Assembly: GCA_021779195.1 (NCBI GenBank)
Contig: JAJYBB010000003.1
Span: 62,001 to 126,000, forward strand
Direction: 5' to 3'
DNA from: Bacteroidota bacterium
GTDB taxonomy: Bacteria > Bacteroidota > Bacteroidia > Bacteroidales > Paludibacteraceae
DNA length: 64,000 bases
This document shows, one piece after another, positions 39,715 through 48,046 of the stretch. Both the position numbers and the translations under genes were made by a program. The notes under the pieces are model-generated. The model was not told the DNA's origin. It saw only the letters and a list, made by a program, of their open reading frames with translations, and ran no database searches. Positions within the stretch are counted from its first letter, which is position 1, and the number at the start of each line of letters is the position of its first letter.

Positions 39715-39755
39715 AAAAAACGGTTTTTTATCATTTCTGACTCTGCTCCATAAAG

Positions 39756-39828
39756 AGCGGAAGACGGGACTCAAACCCGCGACCCTCAGCTTGGAAGGCT
39801 AATGCTCTATCGACTGAGCTACTTCCGC
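39756..39828 (-). tRNA. tRNA-Gly (TCC)
   Basis: 73 nt; acceptor GCGGAAG/CTTCCGC, D arm GCTCAGTCGATAGAGC, anticodon loop CTTCCAA (TCC), T arm CGGGTTTGAGTCCCG. Confidence 0.95.
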
Positions 39829-39904
39829 AATTTAGTTGACAGTTGATAATTAATAGTTGAAAGCGAACTGACACCTGATAACTCTAAACTGTAAACTGGT
39901 AATG

Positions 39905-39987
39905 TGGGCAGTGAAGGATTCGAACCTCCGAAGTCGAAAGACAGCTGAGTTACAGTCAGCCCCAGTTGGCCACTTTGGTAACTGCCC
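39905..39987 (-). tRNA. tRNA-Tyr (GTA)
   Basis: 83 nt class II tRNA with a long variable arm; acceptor GGGCAGT/ACTGCCC, anticodon stem GCTGA/TCAGC around loop CTGTAAC (GTA), T loop TTCGAAT. Confidence 0.95.
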
Positions 39988-40078
39988 AATTATAATTTAT
40001 ATTTCATGATTTATAATGCATAATGGATTCACTTTTGAATATTATGCATTATGAATTTTGCATTATTAATTAGATTTG

Positions 40079-40152
40079 AGCCTCTTGTCGGATTTGAACC
40101 AACGACCCCGAGATTACAAATCACGTGCTCTGGCCAACTGAGCTAAAGAGGC
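40079..40152 (-). tRNA. tRNA-Thr (TGT)
   Basis: 74 nt; acceptor GCCTCTT/AAGAGGC, anticodon loop TTTGTAA (TGT), T arm GTTGG/CCGAC. The anticodon stem CGTGA/TCTCG contains a central U-U mismatch; the rest of the cloverleaf is sound. It is first in the tRNA-tuf unit. Confidence 0.93.
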
Positions 40153-40182
40153 AACATATTATATATTAGCGTTTTTTGAGCT

Positions 40183-40218
40183 TAAAAAGCCGTTTGAAAA
40201 CACTTATTCAAACGGCTT
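40183..40218 (-). terminator. Terminator of the rpsU-recombinase-hpf unit
   Basis: On the minus strand a perfect 12-bp stem (arms 40207-40218 and 40187-40198, 8-nt loop) is followed by five T, 49 nt past the hpf stop. Confidence 0.85.
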
Positions 40219-40219
40219 G

Positions 40220-40249
40220 CAAATGTACGGAAATATTTTGAATTACAAA
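40220..40249 (-). promoter_or_regulatory. Predicted promoter of the tRNA-tuf-secE-nusG-rpl-rpo unit
   Basis: Minus strand -33 TTTG (40246-40249), 18-nt spacer, -7 TACATTTG (40220-40227). The predicted start near 40213 lies inside the upstream arm of the hpf terminator, so transcripts from here cannot form that full hairpin. Confidence 0.55.
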
Positions 40250-40266
40250 ACAATTCCCCTAATATT

Positions 40267-40566
40267 TTACTTTTTAGTGCTTTTTTCTTTATGCTTACGG
40301 ATTTGTTTCTCGATGGCTTCTACTCCTAAATCTACTGCTTCTTCAAATGAATCGCATGTTTTGGAAGCAAAAAAATCGACGCTGGGAATCGAAACTTTCA
40401 TTTCAGCTTGTTTGTTTGACGCGGTTTCAGGTTTGATTACTTTAAGATATACTTCCACGTTCATTATTTCATCAAAAAACTTTTCCAATTTCGACGATTT
40501 CTTGTTAATGTACGATTCAAGAGCTGTAGTTGCATCAAAATTGATGGATTGAATCCTTAGTTTCAT
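40267..40566 (-). CDS. hpf: Ribosome hibernation-promoting factor (HPF/YfiA family, short form)
   Basis: A 99-residue protein of the HPF/RaiA family, which binds the 30S decoding centre and inactivates or dimerises idle ribosomes. The beta-alpha-beta fold is apparent (MKLRIQSINFDATTALESYINKKSSKLEKFF ... SFEEAVDLGVEAIEKQIRKHK). It is the short form without the C-terminal dimerisation domain. It lies 14 nt after the recombinase gene and before a terminator. Confidence 0.9.
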   Translation of the reverse strand: MKLRIQSINFDATTALESYINKKSSKLEKFFDEIMNVEVYLKVIKPETASNKQAEMKVSIPSVDFFASKTCDSFEEAVDLGVEAIEKQIRKHKEKSTKK

Positions 40567-40580
40567 AATTGCCTCCTTTT

Positions 40581-41462
40581 TTATTTTGCTCGTGGATGAG
40601 CTTGTTTATATATATGGTCTAATTCCTCAAAACTGGTATGGGTGTAAACTTGGGTTGCTGCAAGACTGCTGTGTCCAAGAAGCTCTTTAACTGCATTTAA
40701 ATCTGCCCCTCCATCTAATAATTCTGTGGCAAAAGTATGACGTAATACGTGTGGACTTCGTTTATACAGGGTGCTTACTTCAGACATAATATTATGAACA
40801 ATTTGGTAAATAAGCTTGGGATACAATTTCATCCCATTCGGGCGAACAAATAAATAAGTGGATGTAAATTCTACTTCACGTTTTCTTAATTCAATATAAT
40901 TATTTATGTCGAAACATAAGGTGTTGTCAATGGGTAAAATTCGTTGTTTATTTCGTTTCCCTGTTACCTTAATTTGTCCAGCAAGGAAATCAATATCGGT
41001 ATCTTTCAAATTCATTAACTCTGAAAGACGAATCCCTGTTAAATAAAAAACTTTAATAATAAGATGATTACGCGTGTTTATAAATCCCTCAGCTTGATAA
41101 GGATTGTTTATCACTGCATTCATTTCACTTTCCTTAAAAAACGCAGGAAGTGCTTTGTTTGTTTTGGGTAAAATGATTTTTAACGTAGGATTTTTATTAG
41201 TGATACCCCGTAATAATAAAAAATGCCAAAATGATTTGAGAGTAGATATTTTTCGTGATAAACTTCTCGCCGATAAATTAGCGGACATCAACGCGAGTAT
41301 CCATTGCTGAATTTGCTCTGAACTAACTTCATTCACATTCAATTGCACGGGAGGGCGTTGGAGAAAATCACAAAATTGCAATAAATCGGTATGATACGAC
41401 AAAACAGTATGAGCAGAATAATTCTTCTCATACTGTAAGTATTGCAGAAATTCGTTTATCAT
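40581..41462 (-). CDS. Tyrosine recombinase, XerC/XerD-like
   Basis: A 293-residue integrase-family recombinase with an N-terminal SAM-like domain (MINEFLQYLQYEKNYSAHTV) and the catalytic set Arg145, Lys168, His238, Arg241, His264 and Tyr273. Family members resolve chromosome dimers at dif. The ATG at 41462 is chosen; the longer frame to 41477 begins with TTG. The fixed position between rpsU and hpf argues for a chromosomal housekeeping recombinase rather than a mobile-element integrase, and no attachment repeats or cargo are seen. Confidence 0.9.
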   Translation of the reverse strand: MINEFLQYLQYEKNYSAHTVLSYHTDLLQFCDFLQRPPVQLNVNEVSSEQIQQWILALMSANLSARSLSRKISTLKSFWHFLLLRGITNKNPTLKIILPKTNKALPAFFKESEMNAVINNPYQAEGFINTRNHLIIKVFYLTGIRLSELMNLKDTDIDFLAGQIKVTGKRNKQRILPIDNTLCFDINNYIELRKREVEFTSTYLFVRPNGMKLYPKLIYQIVHNIMSEVSTLYKRSPHVLRHTFATELLDGGADLNAVKELLGHSSLAATQVYTHTSFEELDHIYKQAHPRAK

Positions 41463-41535
41463 AACCGTAGGGTTCAATTCCGCAACGAAAATAAAACAAT
41501 TGAATTAAACCGACAAACTTTTAGTCGGTTATTTT

Positions 41536-41727
41536 TTATTCTTCGCCTAATTGCATCTTTTGTACGTAAACAGCATGAATTTTTTGATCACGCTTTACGA
41601 CAGAAGGTTTGTCAAAACATTGGCGGCGACGTAATTCTTTTACAACTCCGGTTTTTTCGAATTTACGTTTGAATTTTTTCAATGCTTTTTCAATGTTTTC
41701 GCCTTCTTTTACGGGTACTACGATCAT
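41536..41727 (-). CDS. rpsU: 30S ribosomal protein S21
   Basis: A 63-residue basic ribosomal protein (MIVVPVKEGENIEKALKKFKRKFEKTGVVKELRRRQCF...). Length and sequence are typical for Bacteroidota S21. It heads the rpsU-recombinase-hpf unit behind a good promoter match. Confidence 0.96.
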   Translation of the reverse strand: MIVVPVKEGENIEKALKKFKRKFEKTGVVKELRRRQCFDKPSVVKRDQKIHAVYVQKMQLGEE

Positions 41728-41776
41728 AATAATGAATTGTTTAAAACGTTATATTTGAGTTTTTTATTTTGGACTG

Positions 41777-41808
41777 CAAAGATAGAGAATGATTTTGAAA
41801 TGACCAAG
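41777..41808 (-). promoter_or_regulatory. Predicted promoter of rpsU
   Basis: Minus-strand -7 box TATCTTTG (41777-41784) with CTTG at 41805-41808, 20 nt upstream; it gives a leader of about 43 nt. The rest of the gap up to 42246 is AT-rich and I see no gene in it. Confidence 0.55.
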
Positions 41809-42246
41809 ATTTTTTTTTATTTTCTATCGGATATCTACTAATTACCTGTTTATTAACTTTATTTCCGCCCTGATTCAGGACATTAGCACACAAAGAAAGA
41901 TCGATTGTAAGGATAGGTCTTAAATAAAAACGTATGATTTGTGGTTTTGTCACTTTTACTTTTCTGAAAAAACCTTGATTATTTTGTTGAATCGGAGAGT
42001 AAATGTAGGAATTTGATAAAGTAAAATTTAAATTCTCAAAAAGAAGGGGACGCTGAATGATAAAAATGGTGAAGAATGTGATTTTCGAAAAGAATTTTAC
42101 TAAAATTAGCTTTTGAATGATAAAGCAGGGCGATATTTATATTCCTAAATAGATCAATGAACGCATTCAAAGCCACTAAACCGATTGAATCAATTATAAC
42201 TTTCAATATTCTAAGGCAGTAATCAATGAATTAATTTTAATTTTCA

Positions 42247-42254
42247 TACTTTTG
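42247..42254 (+). promoter_or_regulatory. Predicted -7 box of the T9SS plug gene
   Basis: TACTTTTG matches TAnnTTTG; it lies 42 nt before the ATG at 42297. No -33 TTTG is seen. Confidence 0.4.
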
Positions 42255-42296
42255 TGATAGTAAAATAGAATTCTATAAATTAATTGTTTCAATACC

Positions 42297-43544
42297 ATGA
42301 AAAAGATATATTTATTAACACTGCTAATTGTTTTATCCTTCGTTTCTCTCTCTGCACAAACGGTTTATCGTACCCAAATTTTTAATTCAAACGTAAAAAC
42401 GCTTCAGGTCAATGTTCAAAATCAACAATTCTCACTACCCATTATAACGTTAAATGGAACCGATGTGTTGCAGGTAAGTTTTGACGAAATGTCACATAAT
42501 GCACACTCATACAGCTATAAAGTTTTGCATTGCGATGCCGACTGGACAAAGTCTAATCTCTCCTCAACCGAATATGTTAATGGATTTACTACTGCTAATA
42601 TTACCAATCAGTCCCTATCGGTGAATACGACTTTTCTCTATACCCATTATCAATTTTCGTTGCCCAACGATGAAATGAATTTTAAAATTTCAGGCAATTA
42701 CGTGATGCTCATTTACGATGATAACCAACAAGATAAACCTGTTGCACAAGCCTGTTTTTCTATTGTAGAACCAAGCGTTGTTATTACAGGTGCCATTCGG
42801 GCAAATACCGACACGGAAATTAACGGCCGGTTGCAGCAATTAGATTTTAATGTAGATTTGAACGGATATTCTGTTCAGGATCCGACATCGGAAATAAAAG
42901 TAGTGGTAAGACAAAATAACCGTATAGACAATCAAGTTTCCGATTTGAAACCGACATATTTTTCAGGATCCACTTTGAATTATATTAATAATAAATCGTT
43001 GATTTTTGAAGGTGGAAATGAATATCATCAGTTCGATATTTCGTCGGTATATATTGGTGGAGTGGGGATTGAAAGTACCCGGTTTATTCGTCCCTATTAT
43101 CATGCATATTTATACCCGAATACCATAACAAAATCGTATCTTTATGAACCCGACGTAAACGGTAATTTTGTGATAAATCTTCAAAATTCCACTAATCCTG
43201 ATGTTGAGGCGGATTATATGTACGTTCATTTCAATTTGCCGATCAGTCAACCATTTTTTGACGGTCAATTGTATATCGGGGGTGCTTTTAATTACAATTT
43301 AATGGACGATACTGTAAAAATGAATTATGATGGAAATGCAGGTTTGTATTATCAAACCTTGCTTTTGAAACAAGGCGGTTATAATTACCAGTATTGGTTT
43401 CGCGAGAAAGGCAGCACGACCGCTTCTGCAGAAAGGGTGGATGGTAGCTTCTGGCAAACCGGAAATGAATACACCATCTATGTATATCATCGGCCTTGGG
43501 GCGGCCGGTACGATAAACTCATCGGCATCAAAGATCTTCAGTAG
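42297..43544 (+). CDS. DUF5103 protein, type IX secretion system plug
   Basis: A 415-residue exported protein (signal peptide MKKIYLLTLLIVLSFVSLSA) of the DUF5103 family, whose members are known as the plug protein that closes the SprA translocon of the T9SS. N-terminal Ig-like domain with VLHCDADWTKSNLSSTEYVNGF, then the conserved IRPYYHAYLYPN and a C-terminal domain ending YHRPWGGRYDKLIGI. It stands alone behind a -7 box. Its presence supports a working T9SS, in agreement with the sorting domains on the glycosidases at 18-27 kb. Confidence 0.87.
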   Translation: MKKIYLLTLLIVLSFVSLSAQTVYRTQIFNSNVKTLQVNVQNQQFSLPIITLNGTDVLQVSFDEMSHNAHSYSYKVLHCDADWTKSNLSSTEYVNGFTTANITNQSLSVNTTFLYTHYQFSLPNDEMNFKISGNYVMLIYDDNQQDKPVAQACFSIVEPSVVITGAIRANTDTEINGRLQQLDFNVDLNGYSVQDPTSEIKVVVRQNNRIDNQVSDLKPTYFSGSTLNYINNKSLIFEGGNEYHQFDISSVYIGGVGIESTRFIRPYYHAYLYPNTITKSYLYEPDVNGNFVINLQNSTNPDVEADYMYVHFNLPISQPFFDGQLYIGGAFNYNLMDDTVKMNYDGNAGLYYQTLLLKQGGYNYQYWFREKGSTTASAERVDGSFWQTGNEYTIYVYHRPWGGRYDKLIGIKDLQ

Positions 43545-43670
43545 CTTAAATGTCAGTAAACTTGATGTGTTTCGTTAATTGTACCATCCTCACAATTTAC
43601 AAACAATATCATTTGGTTAATTATCAATAATATAAAAGATTATCATAATTACTTATTTAGATACAGCACT

Positions 43671-44930
43671 ATGAAAGTATATAAATTTGGAGGAGCATCC
43701 GTTCGTTCTGCTGAAGGAATCCGAAATATCGCCCGAATCGTTTCAGTAGAGAAAGAGCCACTTTTTATTGTCATTTCGGCAATGGGTAAAACCACCAATG
43801 CCTTTGAAAAGGTATTGGAACATTTTATGAAAACCGAAAAAAGTGAGGCATTAATCAAATTATCGGAAATTGAAATGTACCATCAACTCATTTCAATGGA
43901 ATTATTTAAAGGAATTGACAGTGGAAAAATTGTACTTGAAAAGATATTCAATGAAATACAGGAATTAATTGCAGGAGGCGTTGGTGATGACTATGACAAA
44001 TGGTATGATCGGTTGGTTTCATATGGTGAAATATTATCTACAACACTCATATCAAAATATTTGATAAATTCTGGCATCGATAATTCCTGGTTAGATATGC
44101 GTAAGCTCTTAGTTACCGACAGTAATTTTAGAGAAGCAAACGTTCGAATGGACGAATCTCAAAAACGATTGTTACAAGCGTGCGATTTTGAAAAACATCC
44201 TATCTATATTGGTCAGGGATTTATTGGTGCAAATTTTAAAGGGGATCCCACAACATTGGGTCGGGAAGGTTCAGATTATACCGCAGCAGTTGTGGGTAAT
44301 TTACTTGAAACCACGAGCGTTACAATATGGAAGGATGTACCCGGTATTCTTAATGCCGACCCCCGCATTTTCGAAAACACGGTTTTAATTCCGGAACTGA
44401 CCTATTTAGATGCCGTGGAACTTGCTTTCAGCGGGGCTCAAATCATTCATCCAAAAACAATTAAACCGTTAGAAAATAAGAAAATACCTTTATTTGTACG
44501 ACCATTCAACGAACCCGAGAACAAAGGTTCGGTTATCCAAGCTGAAACAAAAAATCCGATTCAGGTTCCAATATTAATATTGCGAAAAAATCAGGTACTA
44601 ATCACCATGCGACCTCGCGATTTCTCATTTGTGCTTGAAGAAAGTCTTTCTAAAGCGTTTATGATGATGAATAAACACCGACTCAAAATTTCCATGATTC
44701 AAAGCTCTGCTGTCAGCATTTCTGTTTGTGTTGACCAATCACGGTACTTAGCTGATGCACTCGACGAATTATCTAATGACTTTAAAATCAGTTATAACGA
44801 AAATTTAGAGTTGTTGAATATCCGGGGAATCAACCCTGAAATTGAGCAATCGAGCATCCGCAACAGATTAATTTTATTGCAACAACGGACACGGAAAACC
44901 GGTCGATTTTTAATGAAAGTACAAGAATAA
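43671..44930 (+). CDS. lysC: Aspartate kinase (monofunctional)
   Basis: A 419-residue enzyme that phosphorylates L-aspartate, the first step to Lys, Thr and Met. The N-terminal KFGGASV motif, the substrate region GREGSDYTA and two C-terminal ACT-type regulatory domains (from about 300) are present. No homoserine dehydrogenase domain is fused. No lysine riboswitch is evident in the 126-nt upstream gap. The gene symbol is by activity; allosteric effector is unknown. Confidence 0.9.
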   Translation: MKVYKFGGASVRSAEGIRNIARIVSVEKEPLFIVISAMGKTTNAFEKVLEHFMKTEKSEALIKLSEIEMYHQLISMELFKGIDSGKIVLEKIFNEIQELIAGGVGDDYDKWYDRLVSYGEILSTTLISKYLINSGIDNSWLDMRKLLVTDSNFREANVRMDESQKRLLQACDFEKHPIYIGQGFIGANFKGDPTTLGREGSDYTAAVVGNLLETTSVTIWKDVPGILNADPRIFENTVLIPELTYLDAVELAFSGAQIIHPKTIKPLENKKIPLFVRPFNEPENKGSVIQAETKNPIQVPILILRKNQVLITMRPRDFSFVLEESLSKAFMMMNKHRLKISMIQSSAVSISVCVDQSRYLADALDELSNDFKISYNENLELLNIRGINPEIEQSSIRNRLILLQQRTRKTGRFLMKVQE

Positions 44931-44954
44931 ACCTTTTTTTAAAATACCAAAAAT

Positions 44955-46007
44955 ATGATTATAAAAACTACCAACTACCGGGGTATAATCATTATATTGC
45001 TATTCATGATATTACATGTTCATGGTCAAGAAGAAAACAATCATCGTTTTCTAATAATGAATTATAACGTCGAGAATTTTTTTGATTGCGTGCACGATTC
45101 GTTAAAAAACGACAATGAGTTTTTACCAACTGGAATTCGAGCCTGGAATTCAACAAAATACTACCGAAAGCAAGCCAATATCGCCAAGGTGATTACAGCT
45201 ATCGGCGGTTGGAATGCTCCTGAATTAATTGGAATTTGTGAGGTCGAAAACGAAAAATGCATGCGCGATTTAACAAAGTTTTCCGGGTTAAGCCACCTAC
45301 AATACAAGTATTTACATCATGATTCGCCTGACCCGCGCGGCATCGATGTGGCACTTCTGTACCAACCCCAACGATTTAAAATAATTCATGACGAAGCAAT
45401 TCCGATTCATTTTCAGGATGAACCAAACAAAAAAACACGCGATATTCTTTTCGCTTCAGGCATAATTGCCACCGGCGATACTTTACACCTTTTTATTTGT
45501 CACTTCCCTTCGCGTCTTGGAGGCGAAATGGAATCTGAAGATCAACGATTTGTTGTGGCTTCTGTTTTGCGAACCAAAGTCGACAGTATTTTTGCTGCGA
45601 CAGCGAAACCAAATATCGTGATCATGGGAGATTTTAATGATTATCCAACCAACCGAAGCATTTTAAATATTTTAAAAGCCAACCCATTATCAGATAATCC
45701 TGCTCCCGACAGTCTGTATAATTTAATGTATAAACTTCATACTGAAGGAAAAGGGTCGAATAAACATAACGGCGAATGGGGAGCATTGGATCAGATCATT
45801 ATTTCAGGAAATTTACTGAATCAACAAAACACATTTTTTACAACTCAGACAAATGCACATTTCTTTGATGCTTCTTTTTTACTTGAAAACGATAAAACTT
45901 TTTTAGGGAAACAGCCATTTCGAACTTATGTGGGCATGAAATATCAAGGAGGCTATTCTGATCATTTGCCAGTGTACGCTGAGTTTGTGATTAAAACAAG
46001 CAATTAA
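44955..46007 (+). CDS. Exported endonuclease/exonuclease/phosphatase-fold protein
   Basis: A 350-residue protein with a signal peptide (GIIIILLFMILHVHGQ) and the DNase I-like fold: NYNVENFFD, GICEVENEK (Mg-binding Glu), GDFNDYP and the terminal SDHLPVYAEF with the catalytic Asp-His. The substrate (DNA, RNA, phospholipid or other phosphoester) is not deducible; secretion suggests phosphate scavenging or nuclease action. It starts 24 nt after lysC. Confidence 0.85.
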   Translation: MIIKTTNYRGIIIILLFMILHVHGQEENNHRFLIMNYNVENFFDCVHDSLKNDNEFLPTGIRAWNSTKYYRKQANIAKVITAIGGWNAPELIGICEVENEKCMRDLTKFSGLSHLQYKYLHHDSPDPRGIDVALLYQPQRFKIIHDEAIPIHFQDEPNKKTRDILFASGIIATGDTLHLFICHFPSRLGGEMESEDQRFVVASVLRTKVDSIFAATAKPNIVIMGDFNDYPTNRSILNILKANPLSDNPAPDSLYNLMYKLHTEGKGSNKHNGEWGALDQIIISGNLLNQQNTFFTTQTNAHFFDASFLLENDKTFLGKQPFRTYVGMKYQGGYSDHLPVYAEFVIKTSN

Positions 46008-46155
46008 CACAATGATTCTAATTTTCGTTTAACTCCTGAATCCATAAAAAAAGCCCTACATAATGAAAATTTAATATCCACTGCCAAGGAATTCAAAATA
46101 TAAATTATTCACATTTTATAGATATTGAATAAAACATAAAATCAATGCCTTTCAA

Positions 46156-46186
46156 TTTGAAAAATGGGAATAATACTGCATCTTTG
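46156..46186 (+). promoter_or_regulatory. Predicted promoter of the DUF1460 gene
   Basis: TTTG (46156-46159), 19-nt spacer, CATCTTTG (46179-46186; one mismatch to TAnnTTTG). The leader would be about 93 nt. Confidence 0.5.
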
Positions 46187-46285
46187 TAAATAACTTGATT
46201 CGAAACAAACGTTATTTAAACTGTCGATTAAAATAAATTTCAATTCCCTAAATTTATTTGATCCGCTTGAATTTATTTTACTGAA

Positions 46286-47182
46286 ATGAAAAACAACAAA
46301 ATACGTGATAATTTTCATATTAAAAATTTTAGATATTTACTTCGTTGGGTTTTTATCTTTTTATCAGGATTCTTTTTTTTACAGTCCATATCCGGTCAAA
46401 ATGAGAATGTAATATATCAACGATTGGATACCATAATTTTTCATCGCTATATTCATACTTTTAATGCCAAAAAACATGGTTCGGTAGGTGATTTAATGGT
46501 ACAAACCGGCGTTTTCTTAATGGATGCTCCTTATGTTTCAAGAACCTTAGAACAATGTGGCAAGACAGAACGATTGGTGGTAAATCTTCGGCAATTCGAC
46601 CCTGTAACACTGGTCGAAAATTGTATGGCATTGGTTCATACCTTGAAAAGCAAAGATCAACGTTTCGAAGCCTTTTGCAACGAGTTAAGGGATATACGCT
46701 ATCGGAACGGATCAATCACCGATTTCAGTTCACGACTTCATTATTTTACAGAATGGATTTCAAATAACGAAACAAAAGGAAAAGTAATTAATTTGACGGC
46801 AGCTTTTGGAGGTAAACGGTTTGTTTTTGTGCCCGATTTTATCACCCGAAATGCAGTACTTTATCCCGCTATGAGCAATCCTGAAATTCGTTCGGAAATG
46901 CTGACGGTGGAACAAAACTTATTACATCGGGTTAATTTTTACATTCCAAAATCCGTACCCGTAGGTAATAAAATTCGTAATGGAGATATACTTTGTTTAA
47001 CTTCAAATGTTTCAACATTAGGGATTTCGCAAGTTGGGATAGCTTTTCGGCTGGGAGGGGTATTATATATGATCCATGCTTCTGCAATAGATAATAAGGT
47101 AGAAATTACCCCTGAACCTTTTTTAAAATATATAGCTTCACTTCCAAATATTACTGGTTACATGGTGGTTCGTCCAATATAA
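46286..47182 (+). CDS. DUF1460 family, amidase-like exported protein
   Basis: A 298-residue exported protein of the DUF1460 family, a papain/NlpC-P60-like fold related to N-acetylmuramoyl-L-alanine amidases. The signal anchor is about 20-37. The presumed nucleophile Cys is in LVENCMALV and a His in MIHASAI. The conserved DLMVQTGVFLMDAPYV opening and GGKRFVFVPDFI are present. Cell-wall peptide turnover is likely but unproven. It follows the exonuclease-like gene after 278 nt with its own promoter. Confidence 0.82.
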   Translation: MKNNKIRDNFHIKNFRYLLRWVFIFLSGFFFLQSISGQNENVIYQRLDTIIFHRYIHTFNAKKHGSVGDLMVQTGVFLMDAPYVSRTLEQCGKTERLVVNLRQFDPVTLVENCMALVHTLKSKDQRFEAFCNELRDIRYRNGSITDFSSRLHYFTEWISNNETKGKVINLTAAFGGKRFVFVPDFITRNAVLYPAMSNPEIRSEMLTVEQNLLHRVNFYIPKSVPVGNKIRNGDILCLTSNVSTLGISQVGIAFRLGGVLYMIHASAIDNKVEITPEPFLKYIASLPNITGYMVVRPI

Positions 47183-47210
47183 ACCTTTTTACTGATTAAT
47201 TTTTTTATTC

Positions 47211-47933
47211 ATGGAAATACAATTATTTATCCCCTGCTATATCGATCAACTATATCCGCAAACCGGATTCAACACACTGAAAATTCTTGAAAAGGCAGGC
47301 TGCAACGTTCATTATAATCCAAATCAAACTTGCTGCGGACAGCCAGCCTTCAACAGTGGCTATTGGAATGAAGCATCAACGTTGGCCCAAAAATTTATGG
47401 CTGATTTTAACCCCGATTTGCCCATCGTTTCTCCTTCCGGTTCATGCTCAAGTTTTGTCATTCATCATTATCATAAGTTATTGACAGAAACCCCTGATTT
47501 ATTAGAACAACACGTTCAAATGAAACAAAAGATTTTCGAATTATCTGATTTTTTGGTCAATGTCTTAAAAATTGAAAAGTTAGGTGCACGCTTTCCGCAC
47601 AAAGTTACGTATCACGATTCGTGTTCTGCTTTGCGCGAATATGGTATTAGAAATGAACCTCGCCGTTTGTTGGCTCAAGTGGAAGGATTGGATTTAATTG
47701 AAATGAACGAAAGTGAGACTTGTTGTGGATTTGGCGGTACTTTTTCGGTAAAAAATGAAGCAATATCAACATCAATGGCCGATCAGAAAGTGATAAATTC
47801 ATTGGCTACAGGTGCTGAGTATATTGTAACCACTGAAGCATCGTGTATGATGAACATAAACGGATACTGCGCTAAACAAAAGCTTCCCATCAGCGCCATT
47901 CACTTAGCTGATATTTTAGCATCGGGGATTTAA
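47211..47933 (+). CDS. LutA/YkgE-like (Fe-S)-binding oxidoreductase subunit
   Basis: A 240-residue protein with two heterodisulfide-reductase-type CCG domains: CCG at 41-43 (TCCGQPAFNSGYW) and at 171-173 (TCCGFGGTFSVK). LutA works with LutB and LutC in L-lactate oxidation to pyruvate, but neither partner gene is present here, so function in lactate use is only suggested. It is 28 nt after the DUF1460 gene and ends at a very long hairpin. Confidence 0.85.
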   Translation: MEIQLFIPCYIDQLYPQTGFNTLKILEKAGCNVHYNPNQTCCGQPAFNSGYWNEASTLAQKFMADFNPDLPIVSPSGSCSSFVIHHYHKLLTETPDLLEQHVQMKQKIFELSDFLVNVLKIEKLGARFPHKVTYHDSCSALREYGIRNEPRRLLAQVEGLDLIEMNESETCCGFGGTFSVKNEAISTSMADQKVINSLATGAEYIVTTEASCMMNINGYCAKQKLPISAIHLADILASGI

Positions 47934-47980
47934 ACTTCAAAAATGGTTATATCTAAACTTGAGTGGCGTTTCATGCCTGA

Positions 47981-48036
47981 GTACACTCTCAAAAAAAAAG
48001 ACATAACTAAATATGTCTTTTTTTTTGAGAGTGTAC
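47981..48036. terminator. 25-bp perfect hairpin between convergent genes
   Basis: Arms 47981-48005 and 48012-48036 are perfectly complementary over 25 bp with a 6-nt loop; each arm carries a run of nine A or T. Placed between the convergent lutA-like and universal stress genes, it should terminate both. Confidence 0.75.
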
Positions 48037-48046
48037 GAACGATTTA

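Noticed and set aside
40581-41462. Tyrosine recombinase as integrase of a mobile element next to tRNA genes
   Set aside because: It lies in the conserved rpsU-hpf context, no tRNA 3'-end repeat or cargo genes are seen, and its sequence is XerC/D-like.
43545-43670. Lysine riboswitch upstream of aspartate kinase
   Set aside because: The gap is only 126 nt and AT-rich, with no multi-helix aptamer or terminator visible.
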